Shown piece by piece: positions 32,846-47,434 of a stretch of DNA of 64,000 nt (position 1 is its first letter; every line of letters starts with the position of its first letter). Origin of the DNA: Chlorella sorokiniana (taxonomy: Eukaryota > Chlorophyta > Trebouxiophyceae > Chlorellales > Chlorellaceae); NCBI GenBank assembly GCA_025917655.1, contig CP084611.1:1674001-1738000 (forward strand), given 5' to 3'. Below the pieces are notes generated by a model. It ran no database searches and was not told the DNA's origin. It saw only the letters and a list, made by a program, of their open reading frames with translations. The position numbers and the translations under genes were made by a program.

Positions 32846-34777
32846 TTATGCTTTGCCTTTCTCCCTCGAGCATGCAAGCAAGTGCAAGGTGATTTGTGTG
32901 GAAATTTTCCCAAAGCATTGCAAATGGCGCGACACCGCCAGCAAGTCGCGAGACTGAGCAACCACCGGCGTCACATGATGGGCGGCGGCTGGCTGGCAAC
33001 CGGCTCTCGCGCCCTCGTCCACCTCCACCACAAGCAGGCGGCCGGGCGAGGCGGTGGTTGGCCCTTGGGCATACAAGCCCGGCAGGTAGCAGCGGTAGGC
33101 AGGCATGAAGCGGTCCACAAAGGCGGCCACCTGCGCGTCGCTCATGGCGGGCTTCCCTGAGGCGCGCATTGCCTGCTCCGCCTGCAGGCGGCATCACAAG
33201 GGGGCCTCTCCGAGCCGAAAGGGCACGAGGGCGCACCTAGCCGCCCAGCACATCAGCTCTGCTGCCGGTAGCAAGCAAACTTGGGCCTGGCTCCTGGCTC
33301 CCGCTGCCCTCGCGCTGCCCGGCGTGTATGCCGGGTCCCACCTGCAAGCGCCAGCGGTACGCGTAGTCTGGCTGCGCCACACGCACCACCAGCCAGGCGT
33401 CCACGTGGCTGTCCCAGGCATCGCGGTAGCCGCGCAAGAAGGCGTTGACAGGGAGCAGGTGAGGGTCCACCGCCGCCGCCGCCTCGTCTGCCACAGGCGC
33501 AAAGCCCAGCATCCATCCCTCAAACAGCACCACCTGCAGCGGGCCACGCGCCTGCGGCCACGTGGCCGGGTCGGCGCGGTCGCCGCGGCCACTGTGTGCA
33601 GACTTGTCGTACCTGCGGATGTTCATGGAAGGTGGGAGGGTGCATGCCAGGGGTCATCACACCTTGGCTGTCCTGCTGTCAGAGAGTCACGAAACAGGAG
33701 GGAGGCCCACAGGAACCAAACGCTGGCTGGGATGCTCCACGGCATGCCTGGGGATGGGGACGGTGATGCTTGGCGACGAGGCCTCCCTCAGCGCCCGCAG
33801 CGTGCTGGTGCCCAGCTCCATGTCGTGGGAGCCGGCGTTGCCCCGCATCTGCAGCAGCGGGTTGTCCGGGTGCGCTGCTGCCACTGCATTGGCAAGCACC
33901 ATCGGTGAGCGCGGGCACATCACAAGGCTTGAGCCTGAAGGAAAGGGACCGCCTGCAGAGCAACCCCTCCATCCTTTAGCCACCTGCTTGCTGCGCTTCA
34001 TAGGTATGGTAGAAATCATCGATTGAGATGGACACAGCGGGGGCGCCAGTGCACTCGAACAACGCCTGCAGCTGCTCGCACAGCGTCGTCTTGCCGCAGC
34101 CCTGGGGCGCGCTGATGCCCAGGACCAGCGGGGCGGTGCTGCCGTGTGCACGGTGCTGCTGCAGCTGCCGCTCGCACCAGAAGAAGATTGGCAGATAGTA
34201 TTGGAAGATACGGCGCCTGCAGGGGCTAGGGATGGTGCTGAGGTGGTGGGCTGATGGGTGAAGGCAGTGCCCCAGGGATGGAAAGGCAGACAGCTCACTG
34301 TTGTGTCAGAGCAAGCTCTTGCCCGGGCGGCATGCCCAGGTTGGATGCTACTCTGCCTCCCAGCTCAAGCCACCGCTCCAGGCCCTGCTGCACCTCTTCC
34401 CGGCTTAAGCCACAGCTGGGCAGCAGCGGCGACGCGCAGATGACGTCTGCAGGCAACAAAGACGACATGAGCATGTAAGACGCTTAACTCTGCAGCTGTC
34501 TGTTCATTTCATAAATGAGCCACTGACCCAACATGTCATCTGGGAGGGCAGCCTTGGAAGACGTGCCACCAGCCCCGACAGCAGATTGCCCGCCACCGAC
34601 ACCGCCGCCGTTTGTCCCGGCGGTAGTGAACCCTTTGGGCATGGCTGGACCTTTCGCTGTCGCCATTGTGCGCCCTAAGAGGATCGTGGGCAGCGGGTTA
34701 GGGTTGAATGGAAGCGGTGTGTGAGACTTTAGGCAAGCAGGGCGCATAGACAGCCCTGCAATCGCTGAGAAGCCCAC
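32846..34777 (-). CDS. GLYK: D-glycerate 3-kinase, plastid (photorespiration)
   Basis: Phosphorylates glycerate to 3-phosphoglycerate, the last step of photorespiration, in the plastid stroma. The N-terminus (start at 34777, or the internal MRPACLK) is basic with few acidic residues, as in transit peptides. The P-loop reads APQGCGKTTLCEQLQALFE, followed by SISIDDFYHTYEAQQ with the catalytic DDF, NPLLQMRGNAGSHDMELG (family: RGNAGTHDL) and PRYDKSAHSGRGDRAD. Then come VLFEGWMLGF, DAWDSHVDAWLVVRVAQPDY and the C-terminal MSDAQVAAFVDRFMPAYRCY and GRLLVVEVDEG. These match plant GLYK in order. Exons are separated by short introns between 33.2 and 34.6 kb. The last 50 residues after DEG do not match the family, so the true stop may lie earlier. 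Confidence 0.9.
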
Positions 34778-34921
34778 AGGTAAGATAATGGGATAGTTTT
34801 ACGATGCAAGATGCAGCGATGGGAAGCCCTCCCGGTCGATGGCCATCGATGGCCACGTCACATTCCCCCGACACCTCCCTCCCGCTTCACACAGCGTTCG
34901 CCAGGGTGATCACCATCCAAG
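34778..34921. promoter_or_regulatory. 144-base bidirectional promoter region
   Basis: Only 144 bases separate the start codons of GLYK (-) and the CD2BP2-like gene (+). It contains a self-complementary GATGGCCATCGATGGCCA stretch near 34839-34856. Transcription control of both genes must lie here or inside their first exons. Confidence 0.5.
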
Positions 34922-36805
34922 ATGGCTTCAAATCCGGAGTCCACGAGCAAATCAAGCAGGCGTGTGCGCTTTAGCGAGACCGCGGAAGTTCTTGCTCCAC
35001 CCGAGGCCAAAAGGAGGCGGTTTGACCCTATGGAGGCCCTCGAAGGCAAGCTTGTGTGCCTTCTGGGACTGTGCACGCACAACTCCACAATCCTGGCTGT
35101 CCCTGTCTATGCCCTTGTTGGTCACCGCCTCTAGGCGTCCTGCAGCTGCCGTCAGCCTTGGCCCCCGTGCTGTGTGTGTTCACCCCACTGCAGGCGAGAT
35201 CAGCGTTGTGTGCCTGGCGGAGAACATGGACGCAGGTATCTGCGCAGCACGGCGTGCGGAGGCTCGGCGCCATCATCTGCTGGCAGGCTTTGAGGCAAGT
35301 GGCGGGAGCGCTGGCAGCGGGGAGGAGGGCGAAGAGGATTACGACGACCCCGAGGAGATGTTCAACGACAACGGCGTCCCCATTGAGCCTTTCCACCTGA
35401 AAAGGGAGCGTGAGGAGGGCTACTTTGACGAGGTGGGACAGGAGGCCGGGCAGGGCGGGCTGGGTGGCTGCATTGGCCAAGTGCAGTGTGTTCTGACAGC
35501 GAGCCAGCCCCAGCTGGCTCTGCGGGGAGAGGGGAGCCCAGGGAAGGACAAGGGTGTGACTGCCGACCCTCCCACAGGACGGCAACTATGTGGAGTACAA
35601 GGAGGAGGTGGAAGATGCGTGGGCAGATGGGCTGCAAAGTGAGCTCAGCCACAGCGCAGTGGCGGGGCTTCCCTAGCCGCACCCCGGCCGGTCCTCTGCT
35701 TTGCTGGCTGTTGTTTGGATCACTCGTCCAAGCATGTGGCTGACCCATGCCGCGCTGGGCCGCAGATGTGGAGGTGGATGAGGCGTGGCTGGCGCGGGTG
35801 ATGCGCGGGCGGGGGCGTGCCGAGGCAGAGGCAATGGCCGGGAGGAGCCGGCCATGGCGCCGGAGCAGCTCACGTCCCACAAGCGCAAGATCGCGTCCAT
35901 GCTGCTGCCCCGGGAGAACGTGCTTCAAGCGCTGCGGCGGCTGGCCCGCGTGCGCCAGCCTGGCGGGGAGGCTGGCAGTGGACGGGGCGCCCCAGCAGCC
36001 CAGGAGCCGGCACGACATCCCCGAGCGCTGTTTGCGGGCCAGGTGAGTATCGGCGTTCGGCTGGTACGTCAATTCCTGCGTGCGGCGGGCTTGTAGACAA
36101 GGAGGACAAAGTGCCGCGCAGTTAACAATGCTGACTGGTCAGATGCAGGCTATGCCCGCTTTGGTGCAAGAACGGTTTGAGCAGCTCACCAGCCTCAGCA
36201 GTCAGCTGGTGGGCCAGGGCATGTATGGCGTACACAGCATGACGCGCGAGCAGCTGGAAAGCAGCGATGCAGCAGACGGCGGCGACCTGCCAGCGGGGGA
36301 CACTGCCGACAAGGACACGCGTGAGGGCGGCGATAGCATGAGCGCGGCAGCCGATGCGGGGCAGCGCCTCGCTGAGCGGCTGCTTGCAGCTGCGGCAGGA
36401 GCCGGCGCAGCGCAGGGTGCCAACGGCAGCAGTGGGGCCCATGACCAGGAAGGGAGCGCAGGGCAGCAGCCAGCACGTGCTGCAGCAGTGGATGCCGAGC
36501 AAGACATATTTGCCGAGGATGGCCCGCCCGACGTGGCGTCGCAGGCAGACCCATCGCAAGCAGCTGCTGCCGAGCAGCTGCAGCAGCAGCAGGGACTAGC
36601 AGCAGGCGGCGAACCTGACAGCCAGCCATCTGCAACCGGTGGCGCTGGCTTGGAGGGGTTTGAGCTGGATGCGGCATCAGGGATGCTCTACAACTCCGCG
36701 TTGGGGATGTACTTTGACGCAGGGCGGCGCCTGTTTGGTGATGCCGCTACGGGGCAGTGGTACCGCCTCGATGAACGCACCAAGCAGTACGAGCTGGTCG
36801 AGTAG
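34922..36805 (+). CDS. CD2BP2/LIN1-like U5 snRNP protein with OCRE-like tail
   Basis: Nuclear spliceosomal protein related to yeast Lin1 and human CD2BP2. Exon 1 is 34922-35045 (SRRVRFSETAEVLAPPEAKR) and splices by a GC-donor intron to 35194. Exon 2 holds AARRAEARR, acidic DYDDPEEMFNDNGVPIEPFH and LKREREEGYFDE. Later exons give DGNYVEYKEEVEDAWADGLQ, VEVDEAWLARVM and LTSHKRKIASMLLPRENVLQ. A Gln/Ala-rich segment precedes the C-terminal FELDAASGMLYNSALGMYFD and TGQWYRLDERTKQYELVE, an OCRE-like aromatic repeat. Plant homologues also carry this in place of the GYF domain (recollection). One G is missing near 35840-35842. The stretch around 35.95-36.1 kb is poorly resolved. Confidence 0.8.
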
Positions 36806-36955
36806 CTGGGTATGGATTCCATCGCCCACACATAATACAACGTTGTGTTGCCTTTTTCGGAACATGGTAATGGATGCGCTCAGATCCACGCAACTCTGCA
36901 GCACATGCTCCCCTTCTAGTTTGTGTTACACATGCACAACGCTGCAATAGTTACG

Positions 36956-37727
36956 TTATACGTTGAAGGACTTCCCGCAGCCGCAAGAGTTTGCTGCCTG
37001 CGGGTTGTGGAATTGGAACCCTCCGCCGACTGCATGAACAAAACCAAAGCGCCCGCTATCGTCAAAGCAAGTTCGAGTGATCTGGCAATCCCCTCACCAC
37101 ACAAAATTGCAGGCACACACCCTCCACTCCAGTGCGCTCAAGTCAACCTGCCCCTGGCACTACTTACTCAGCGCTGGGCTCCAGTCAAGCTCCATGCCAA
37201 ACAGGTACAGCAGGGACTTGCTGCAGCAGACCAGGCGGAAGCCATCAAACTCCATGACTGTATCATCTTTCTTGATGTTGCTTGGCTGCTCGAAGTCCAT
37301 GACGTCTGCGCACGGGAGGTGGCGCAGCCAAGTGAGTGAGCTGGCCCTATCACTGGGGCGCAGCGGGGCCAGCCTGTGCAACCGCTCCAAAGCGAGCCGC
37401 GACAAAGAAGAGCCCTGACACCCAAGCAATGTTTCGCGGCTCACATGACATGCCGCTGCAGCCGCCGCTCTTGACGCCCATTCGCAGCACCAGATCCTCG
37501 CCGCCTGACTCCTTGCGCAGCTTCTTCAAATGCTCTAGCGCCGCATCAGTCAGCGAGATGGGCGGCGGTGGCTTGCTCACAGTGCGTTCTGGAGCGGCGG
37601 CGGCGAGCTGCCCAGTGCGCAGGCAGGCGGGCGCCGTTGCCGGAAGGGCGCCAAACCCACTACCGGGCGCCCCCTTCGCACGCCGCCAGGTGGTGCATGT
37701 GCTCGAAATAATTGAACAGCGACGCAC
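36956..37727 (-). CDS. A-type iron-sulfur carrier (IscA/SufA-like)
   Basis: Small carrier of 164 residues that hands Fe-S clusters to target proteins. Exons 37727-37445, 37305-37168 and 37029-36956 join in phase. An N-terminal basic extension (about 50 residues) suggests organelle import. The domain reads ISLTDAALEHLKKLRKE, LRMGVKSGGCSGMSY, VMDFEQPSN, CCSKSLLYLFGMELDWSPAL, then IGGGFQFHNPQAANSCGCGK. The three ligand cysteines are visible: one in GGCSGMSY and two in SCGCG. Plastid or mitochondrial location is not settled; the form with F.F.NP.A..SCGCGKSF resembles plastid CpSufA/IscA. A TGTAA on this strand lies at 36926-36930. Confidence 0.93.
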
Positions 37728-37967
37728 TGCATACTATGGTAAGCTGGAGTCGATCGCACAGCCGCGTTTACACAGTTCTATGGTCGACCCTGTCGGTCCT
37801 GCATGTAACCAGGCATCATTAGGGGCTCGTGGTTTATAGATCCTTCAATAATGGCGAGGGCGTACAGTACGCGCGTACTGTGCCGCATACAGAACCGACA
37901 CTGATCGCCTCGTTTCATCAAGTATTGCTCCATTTGCACGGGACTAAGGGAGTAAGGTGACGAGCAG

Positions 37968-40900
37968 ATGGTTGAGCCAGAGGAAGAACACTTCCCCGAG
38001 GGGCCGGAGGCGCTGGCCTCGCAGGTGTTTCAGGTGTGTGATGGCGTCTTGAGTGTAAAATATCATTGATGAATCACTGTTGGGCGTATACGCCCTGCCC
38101 TACGCTCTCGCCGCCGCCGCTGCTGCCACCTTCTCCGCTTGTGGGCACCCTCGGCCGCAGCTTTCTGCGTCAGCAAAAGCCGCAATGCTCTGTTGTCACA
38201 CCACGCAGTTTGATGCGACGCTTGCACCGCTGCAAGCCGTGATAGAGTGGGCGGCGGAGGGCAACCCACCGGGGCAGCGGGTCGCCCACATCTTGTCCAT
38301 CCCGGCTGCCGCCGCTGAGAGCAGCCTGGAGGACGCGCGCAGCATGCTGCTGCCGCTGCTGTCGCAGCTGGCTTTTGATGACCACCCAGACGTCAAGCAT
38401 GCCACAGCCGAGGTGCTGGGGCCACTAGGTGAGCCTGCGCCGAGGCGGCAGGGAGAGGGCCTTGTGAGTTGTGGCGAGCAATGTGCACCGCCCGGCCGCC
38501 GCGCCCTCTCTCCACCCCCACAGCTGCCCTGCACCCTCCAGGCCCGATCCTGGCGGCCAAGGACCCGGAGGTTGCCGAGGCGGGGGCAGCGCCGACGCCA
38601 TGGACCTGCTGGTGCTGGCGCACCGGCTGCTGCAGGACGGGGAGCGCGGGGGAGAGCGCGCCCGCCACCCTGCTGAGCGCAAAGCTGAAGGGGGCATGGG
38701 CCAGGCGCTGCGCGTGCGCCGCGTCCACCTGGACAGCCGGCATGTCGTTGATTTGCATACGTCCTTGGCAGCGCTGCCAGCGGGCCCTCCCGCCTCCCCC
38801 CCGCCCTCCGCCGCCGGCTGCAGGTCCAGGAAGCCGCCGCCTCGTCGGTGGCCGCCTTTGCCGCGCTGCTGACCCCAGCACACCGCGCGGAGCACCTGAC
38901 GGCGGTGGTGGATGCGCTCATGCGCAGCTACGATGGTGAGGGAGCGGGGCGCTAGTGCGGGGGCGCATGCGTGCTCAGCTTGCAGGGGTGCGTCGGCAAC
39001 CCGTGGCGCGCGCCCGCGCTGCCTTGCTCTCGCTTTGCAGCACCAGCTGCGTCACCACAGCACGCGTGCACGGCAGCGCCGCTGTGCCACGCACGGGCGC
39101 CCTAACATGCGTGCTGCCCCCCCCATCCCCCGCAGACGAGCAGGCACAGGAGTGCGCAGTAGACCTGTTGACCAAGGTGGCGGCGGCGGCGGGGCGTCGG
39201 CGCCCGACTGGTGCAGCGAGCACGCACTGCCCCGCCTCCTGCGGCTGGCCCTGCACCGCGACTACAGCATACGCGTGGTGCGCTGCTGGAGGGGGCAGCG
39301 GGGCGGAAGCATCAGGCGGCCGGGTTGCACCAGCTTCTTTGAGCAGAGCAGTGCAGCACTTGTGCACTGGGAGGCCCAAAGGGCGTCGCCCCCTTGCTGC
39401 CCTTCCCCCTTCCCTTGCTCACACCACCCCTCCGGCCGGTCCATGCAGCACGCGGTGGCGGGGCTGGTGCAGCTGGCGGGCTGCCTGCCTGAGGAGGAGC
39501 GCGGCGGCCGGCTGCTGGACGCCTTTGCAGAGCTGTGTGGCGACTCTGTGTGGTCGGTGCGCGCCGACTGCGCGGCACAGCTGGCGGCGATGGCGGCGCG
39601 CCTGCCGCGCCCCGCCGTGCGCGACCGCCTGCTGCCCCTGTGGGCCGCGCTGGCGGGCGACGTGTCGGCCTGGGTGCAGTCTGCGGCGCGGCGCCAGGCG
39701 GGGCCGCTGCTGGCCGTCGTGCACCCGATGACTGCACCGAGGGTGGGTGGGTGCGTGTGGGGGAAGGGCACGCAAGCTTTTACGCCTCTGCTTGCAGTGC
39801 CTGGGGTGCACCAGGGAGTCGAGCAGAACGGAGTGCTGCTGCCGGCGCTCTATCCAACGCTCAGCCCCCCTCCCCCGCCCCACCACCAGACCTGCTGGGC
39901 GCGTACGTGTCGGCGGCAGCCGGCCCCCAAGACCTCAGCGAGGCCTGCGCCCACCACCTGCCGGCAGTGCTGCGCAACCTGGGGGCGGCGTGCTGGCCGC
40001 GGCTCAAGTGAGGGGCTGCCTGGCGCTCCTGGACACCTCCTGCAGCCCCCACCCACACACACCCACACCCACACCCCTGTTCCTCCCTGTTCCTCCCTGT
40101 TCCACCCTTCCTCACGACCCCCTCCTTCCCCCGTCCCCTTCCCCGCAGGTCTGCCCTGCCTGTGCTTGCCGCCAGCGAGGAGCCAGGGGCGCGCGTGAGC
40201 CTGGCGGGCAGCCTGCATGAGGTGGCGCGCTGGCGCTGGCGGGGGGCAGGCGGTGGCCGCTGACGTGCTGCCGGTTGTGCAGGTGGGTGTGGGCAGCCTG
40301 GGAGGGTGGGTGGGTGTGTTTGCGGGGAAGGGGGAAGGGAAACAAGGGGTTTGCGGCATGGAGAGGGCTCGACGCTTTCTATGCAGCAATGGAGGCATGT
40401 GTTGCCCCTGCCATGGCTGCCGGGCTGACAGCGAGGAAGGCTCGCACCGTGCGCTGGAGGGGCCGCGTGCTGCTTTGCCCGCGGCGCTCTGCGCAGCACG
40501 ACACACCCGACCCTTTGCTCCCACGCACAGGCTCTTTCGTCCGACGAAGAGCCCGCCGTGGGCGACGCCCTGGCAGCACACATTGCGGAGCTGCTGGCAG
40601 TGCTGCCCCCGGCGCCCGCCTGTCCCAGCTGGGCTTCCTCTCGCACCTGCACCCCGAGGGCGGCGCCGGCTGCGGCACCTGGCGCACGCGGCTGGCGGTG
40701 GCGCGCCAGCTGGCGGCTGTGGCTGCCCTGCTGGGCCCTCGCGGCCTGTGCGAGGTGCTGCTGCCTGCCACGCTGCGCCTGTGCGAAGACCCGGTGGCGG
40801 CGGTGCGGGAGGCAGCCGCGCTGCAGCTGGGAGCCATGGTGGGCGGCCTGCTGGCTCAGGCGCAGGCGCGGGGCAGCAAAGAGGCAGAGGGAGATGAGGA

Positions 40901-40969
40901 GGAGGGAGCACAGGAGGGCGGCGGGCACACGGAGGAGTCGATTGCGGCTGGAGACGAGCAGCCGCTGCC

Positions 40970-41007
<38 letters not shown>

Positions 41008-41697
41008 CAGTAGGGGCACAACAGGACCCCGTGCAGCAGCAGGAGTCGGACAAAGAGGTTGGTGTCACACCTGGGGGGCGCAGCTGCAGCGCAGCCAGCA
41101 GAAGGGCAGGAACAGCCGCCGCTGCCCTCGCCGCAGTCGCCGCAGCAGCCGCAGGCAGGCACCCAGGAGCCTGCCGCGCAGCAGGCGGGCGCGGGTTGGG
41201 CGCCCAGCGCCCCGCCGCCGTGGTGCAGCAGGTGGTGCAACACATGGTGGAGCTGCAGCGCAGCAGCGGCTGCCACCGAGCGAGGCAGACGTACGTGGCC
41301 TTCTGCGCCGCGCTGCTGCTGCCGCGCGCACAGCCGCCGAGTGACGGCGCAGCCGGGACGGCGGCGACGGCGGGCTGCAGGCTGCGCCGGTGGCCCTGCC
41401 GGGCGGGGTGGCAGGCAGCGGAACTGTGCAGGGGCTGCTGGAGGGTGCGGTGGCCCTGGCATCAGACGCGGTGCCCAACGTGCGGCTGGGCGTGGCGCGC
41501 CTGCTGGCGTCGATTGCCGCCGAGCAGCCAGACCTTGCGGGCAGCAACCCGGGGTTGCTGCTGCGCTGGCTCGCCTGGCGGCCGACCAGGACAGGGATGT
41601 GCGGGAGCAGGCACAGGCGGCTGCGCCGCTGGGCCGCAGCACACCCGAGGCTGTGCATCATACGCCACGCAGCCAGCAGACGCAGACCAGCAGCTAA
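37968..41697 (+). CDS. HEAT-repeat protein, PP4 regulatory subunit 1-like
   Basis: Long helical-repeat protein in many exons. It begins MVEPEEEHFPEGPEALASQV and continues with HEAT-type units such as LLSQLAFDDHPDVKHATAEV, DDEQAQECAVDLLTKVAAAA, AELCGDSVWSVRADCAAQLA, LRLCEDPVAAVREAAALQLG and ALASDAVPNVRLGVARLLAS. An acidic, Gln-rich disordered stretch with a pure CAG tract (40971-41006) sits in the middle. The order of N-terminal HEAT, low-complexity insert and C-terminal HEAT, and sequence sense, resemble PP4R1, which scaffolds protein phosphatase 4. Other HEAT scaffolds cannot be excluded. Exon borders are approximate. It ends STPEAVHHTPRSQQTQTSS. Confidence 0.6.
40971..41006 (+). repeat. (CAG)12 microsatellite encoding poly-Q
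   Basis: Twelve uninterrupted CAG codons in the PP4R1-like gene, giving a Gln tract. Length is likely to vary between strains. Confidence 0.9.
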
Positions 41698-43049
41698 CCC
41701 CGGCCATGGCAGTATGCTGCACACCCACTGTGTTTCAACCATCGACTGGCGTCAATTTCATTGTGTTGTTTTTTGCACATCGACATTAACATGCACAGCT
41801 GATGACGAGTATCCACAAGGCATAAAGAATCGCCCTGGGGGTGATGGCTGCTGCGTTGGTGCACTGGCGTGCCCAGCAGGCGACACGCCAGAGTCAAGGG
41901 GGGACCGCCTCAAGTTCCAGGCCTTCGGGAAAGCTTCAGACGCGCTGCCACACATGGCAGGCGCCAGTTGGGGAGGATGGCGGGCAAACGGGGTGCCGCG
42001 CCCCCTGGCGCCACAGAGGTGGCGCAGGGTGTGAGAGGACAGTGGCGATGCTGAGCGGTGGCGGCCCAGGCATCATCTAAGGAAAGCGACTGGAGGGAGC
42101 AAATCTGAGCTGTGAACCTGATTGAGAAGGGGGAGGGGGGCGGCGGCGGTGGCGCTCAGCCGTTCAGCGGTGAACGGTTATCGTCTGGCTGCAGCGCCAC
42201 GGCCTGGGTGCAGGGTGCTGCCACGCGACTGCGCTGCCGCCAAAAGGAGAGCAAGGAGGGCAGGCAGCATGACAGCCTGCGAGGCAGGCAGAAGGAGGCC
42301 CAGGCAGGGGAACCGGTACGGAACGTCATGCATAGGGGAGCGCTGGGACCGGGGGGGGGGGCAGTCAGCATGGCGGGGCGAGGGCCACGCGCCAGGAAGG
42401 ATGTCGAGGGGCATTGGGAGCGGCGCACGAGAGATGCAACTGTGCTGGGAACCATGGCAGCGCAGGGATCTACGTGCAATGCCGGGTGGTTGGGCCAGCG
42501 GCCCTGTGGCGGATGCAAGGGTCAATAGGTCCGAAACCGCAGCAAAAAGAGATAAAGCTGTCAACACTCAAGTTTGGTGCACTCGACTGACCGCTCGGGG
42601 GCAAGGAAAAAGGGAAGGAGGGGCTCATAAGCAGACGTGCGAGAGCGAGACTTAGGGGGTATGGGGGAAGAGGGGCCTACTACCTATGAGCACGAGCAAG
42701 TGTGTGCAAGCTGGAGCCTAGCTGGCCCAGCCAGGCAGCAAGGAGGCGGGCCGGGGAGGAGGGGGAGGGTTCAGCGGCCAGAGGAGCCCCGGGGCCGCGG
42801 TACAACGCAGCTGGGAGGCTGGAACGCAATGCCGCTGGCTGCTGGCAGGATACAAGTGCTGGGTTGAGAAGAGGCGGGGGGGGAGCCTTGGGAGCGCAGG
42901 CGCGGGGTAGCTGTGTGCCATGCAAGTGGCCAATGAAGGGACGCCACTCGCAGCACAGGGGTCTGCGGAGGCTGTGGCACTAGCTGCGTTGGAGGCGAGC
43001 GCAGCAAGCCTGGTCCTGTGGCCGATGCACGGCCCAGCATGCGTGCCGC
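41698..43049. other. Intergenic region between convergent genes
   Basis: About 1.35 kb between the PP4R1-like (+) and DHH1 (-) ends. Purine-rich, with a G11 run at 42351-42361. Long open frames on both strands here have skewed composition and no motif, so none is called. It is unusually long for this gene-dense window. Confidence 0.45.
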
Positions 43050-45353
<2,304 letters not shown>

Positions 45354-45776
45354 TGCGTTCGTGGGTTGGATGGCGGAGACAGGCTATCGCTGGGCTTGTC
45401 TGGACTCGCGCCGTCGGCTATTTGGCGCAGAGACAACGAGGCGATGGCAGTTGACCTACTTCAGACGGCTTCGGGTTGCTGTAGGCAGCGTTGGGGGCGA
45501 TCGGGGCGTCTCTGTGCTTGAGGCAAGCTGTGCGTGTCGTTCAGGGCTCCGAGGTTCTGATGAAGAGTGAGGGTTCTTGCTTGTGCGCACAGGGGCAGTG
45601 GCTTGGTGTGCAGCGTCTGGCGTCCTCGCCTCGCTGGCAGGTGATTGATGATGCCGCACCGTCACCCCCATTTGCTATTCTTGAAAGCCAATTACCCTTG
45701 CGCTGCGTGTGTGAGCCCCAGGAAGGCGCAATAGAGGCACTCTTCCAGCCTCGGGTTTGCTGCCTGCTCCCACCCA
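45354..45776. promoter_or_regulatory. Divergent promoter region of DHH1 and TatC
   Basis: About 420 bases between the two start codons. No canonical element stands out. Short open frames here have no motif. Confidence 0.4.
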
Positions 45777-47415
45777 ATGCACACTGCTTGCCCGCTTCTT
45801 CAGCAGCGCTTGGCGTCTGCTGCAGGAGCCAGCTCTTCAGGACAATGCTCGGGCCCTGCACCACGAGCGGCCCCAAGGCTAGCAGCACAGCGGCGTAGCA
45901 GCAGCATACTGCGGCCAGGAAGCAGCTTTTCGCGATTGCAGGCCGCAAATGATGATCGCACTGGCCCCCTTGTGCCCCTAGGTGGGTTGAGCACGGCTGT
46001 TGGCGGGCATGGAAACGTCAGGGCTGAGCCTGCTTTGGGGGGGGCTGAAGTTGAGCAAACCCAGAAGATATCCTTCCACAATGTCATAATGCACTTTGGA
46101 GACAGTATACAGTTTGGCAGGCTGCTGCACCATCATCCGCTCCTCCTGTCCGTCTACAGGCGACGGCGAGGTGCGGTCGTCCGTGGAACAGTGGCTCAAC
46201 CCCCCAAGAACGAGCTGCCCGACGACTTTGAGATGCCGATCTGGGATCACCTGGACGAGTTGCGGGAGCGCGTGCTGGTGGGCGCCCTGGCGGCGGCCGC
46301 AGCTGTGCTCACCTGCTTCATCTTTTCTAAGGACCTCGTGGTGTTCCTGGAGGCGCCCGTGGCGGCGCAGGTGCAACACGCATGCTGTGGTTTCCAGCAG
46401 GGCATGGCTAACCCCTTGCCTGCATGCGACTGCCTTGATGTCCTCGCTCTTTCCTGGGAGCAATGCGACGGGCACAAGGCAGGGTGGGTGTGCGCGGCAC
46501 GCTGACAGTGCGTCTGTTGCCGCAACCCGTTGCGCAGGGCGTGCGCTTCCTGCAGCTGTCCCCTGGCGAGTTCTTCTTCACCACGCTCAAGGTGGGCGGC
46601 TACGCGGGCATCCTCATATCGGTGCCCACCATTCTGTATGAAATCGCTGCCTACGTGGTGCCCGGCCTCACCAAGAGCGAGCGCCAGTTCCTGGCCCCTG
46701 TCATCCTCGGCTCCTCAGTGCTCTTCTACCTGGGGTGAGCACAGCGGCTGGCAGGGGACGCGTGTCGCACCCCCGCATCCAATATGCAAGCTGTGCAGGC
46801 AGGGCTGCGTGCACTGCTGGCCGTGTTCATGCATGCCAGCAGTCGGTACCACCACCACCCCTCCTTCCCCTCCCCTTGGCGACTCCAGCCTCGTGTTTTC
46901 CTACGAGGTGCTGACACCCGCCGCTCTCACCTTCTTCGTGTCATACGCTGACGGCGCGGTGGAGTCCCTGTGGTCCATCGACCAGTACTTTGAGTTTGTG
47001 CTGGTGCTCATGCTCAGCACGGGGCTGGCCTTTCAGGTGGGCCGCGCAGCGGCGAGCGTGGCACTCTGTGCGGGCCTGCGTACATGCCATCCATCGTGCA
47101 GTCCTCCTTCAAATGAGCGGGCTGTCAGCGGGACCGCCGAGGCACGTTGCTCAGTGTTCCCGCTCTGCGCTGCGCCTGCAGGTCCCCGTGATCCAGATCA
47201 TGCTGGGCCAGCTGGGGCTGGTCACCTCTGAGATGATGTTCAGCCAGTGGCGCTTCGTGGTGGTGGGGGCCACGGTGGCTGCTGCAGTGCTGACGCCCTC
47301 CACAGACCCCTTCACTCAAACCCTCCTGGCCGTCCCGCTGGTCGGCCTCTACATGGGTGGCGCCTCCTGCGTGCGCTTGCTGGAGGAGCGGCGCCGTGCC
47401 TCCCAGTCGGCATGA
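45777..47415 (+). CDS. TATC: Plastid Sec-independent protein translocase TatC
   Basis: Multispan receptor of the thylakoid twin-arginine (delta-pH) pathway that binds RR signal peptides. Exons 45777-45981, 46160-46370, 46538-46734, 46889-47036 and 47182-47415. The first exon is a typical transit peptide (Ser/Ala/Arg-rich, e.g. [19 protein letters not shown]). The mature part reads [20 protein letters not shown] (signal-binding N-terminal motif), [80 protein letters not shown] and [20 protein letters not shown]. Six membrane helices fit the family. One C is missing in the run 46200-46205 (conserved sense [15 protein letters not shown]). A TGTAA lies at 47435-47439. Confidence 0.95.
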
Positions 47416-47434
47416 TCTGGAAAGTACATGTGCG

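Noticed and set aside
42112-42660. Possible coding gene between PP4R1-like and DHH1
   Set aside because: All frames are open in pieces on both strands, which reflects purine bias; no motif, no splice logic.
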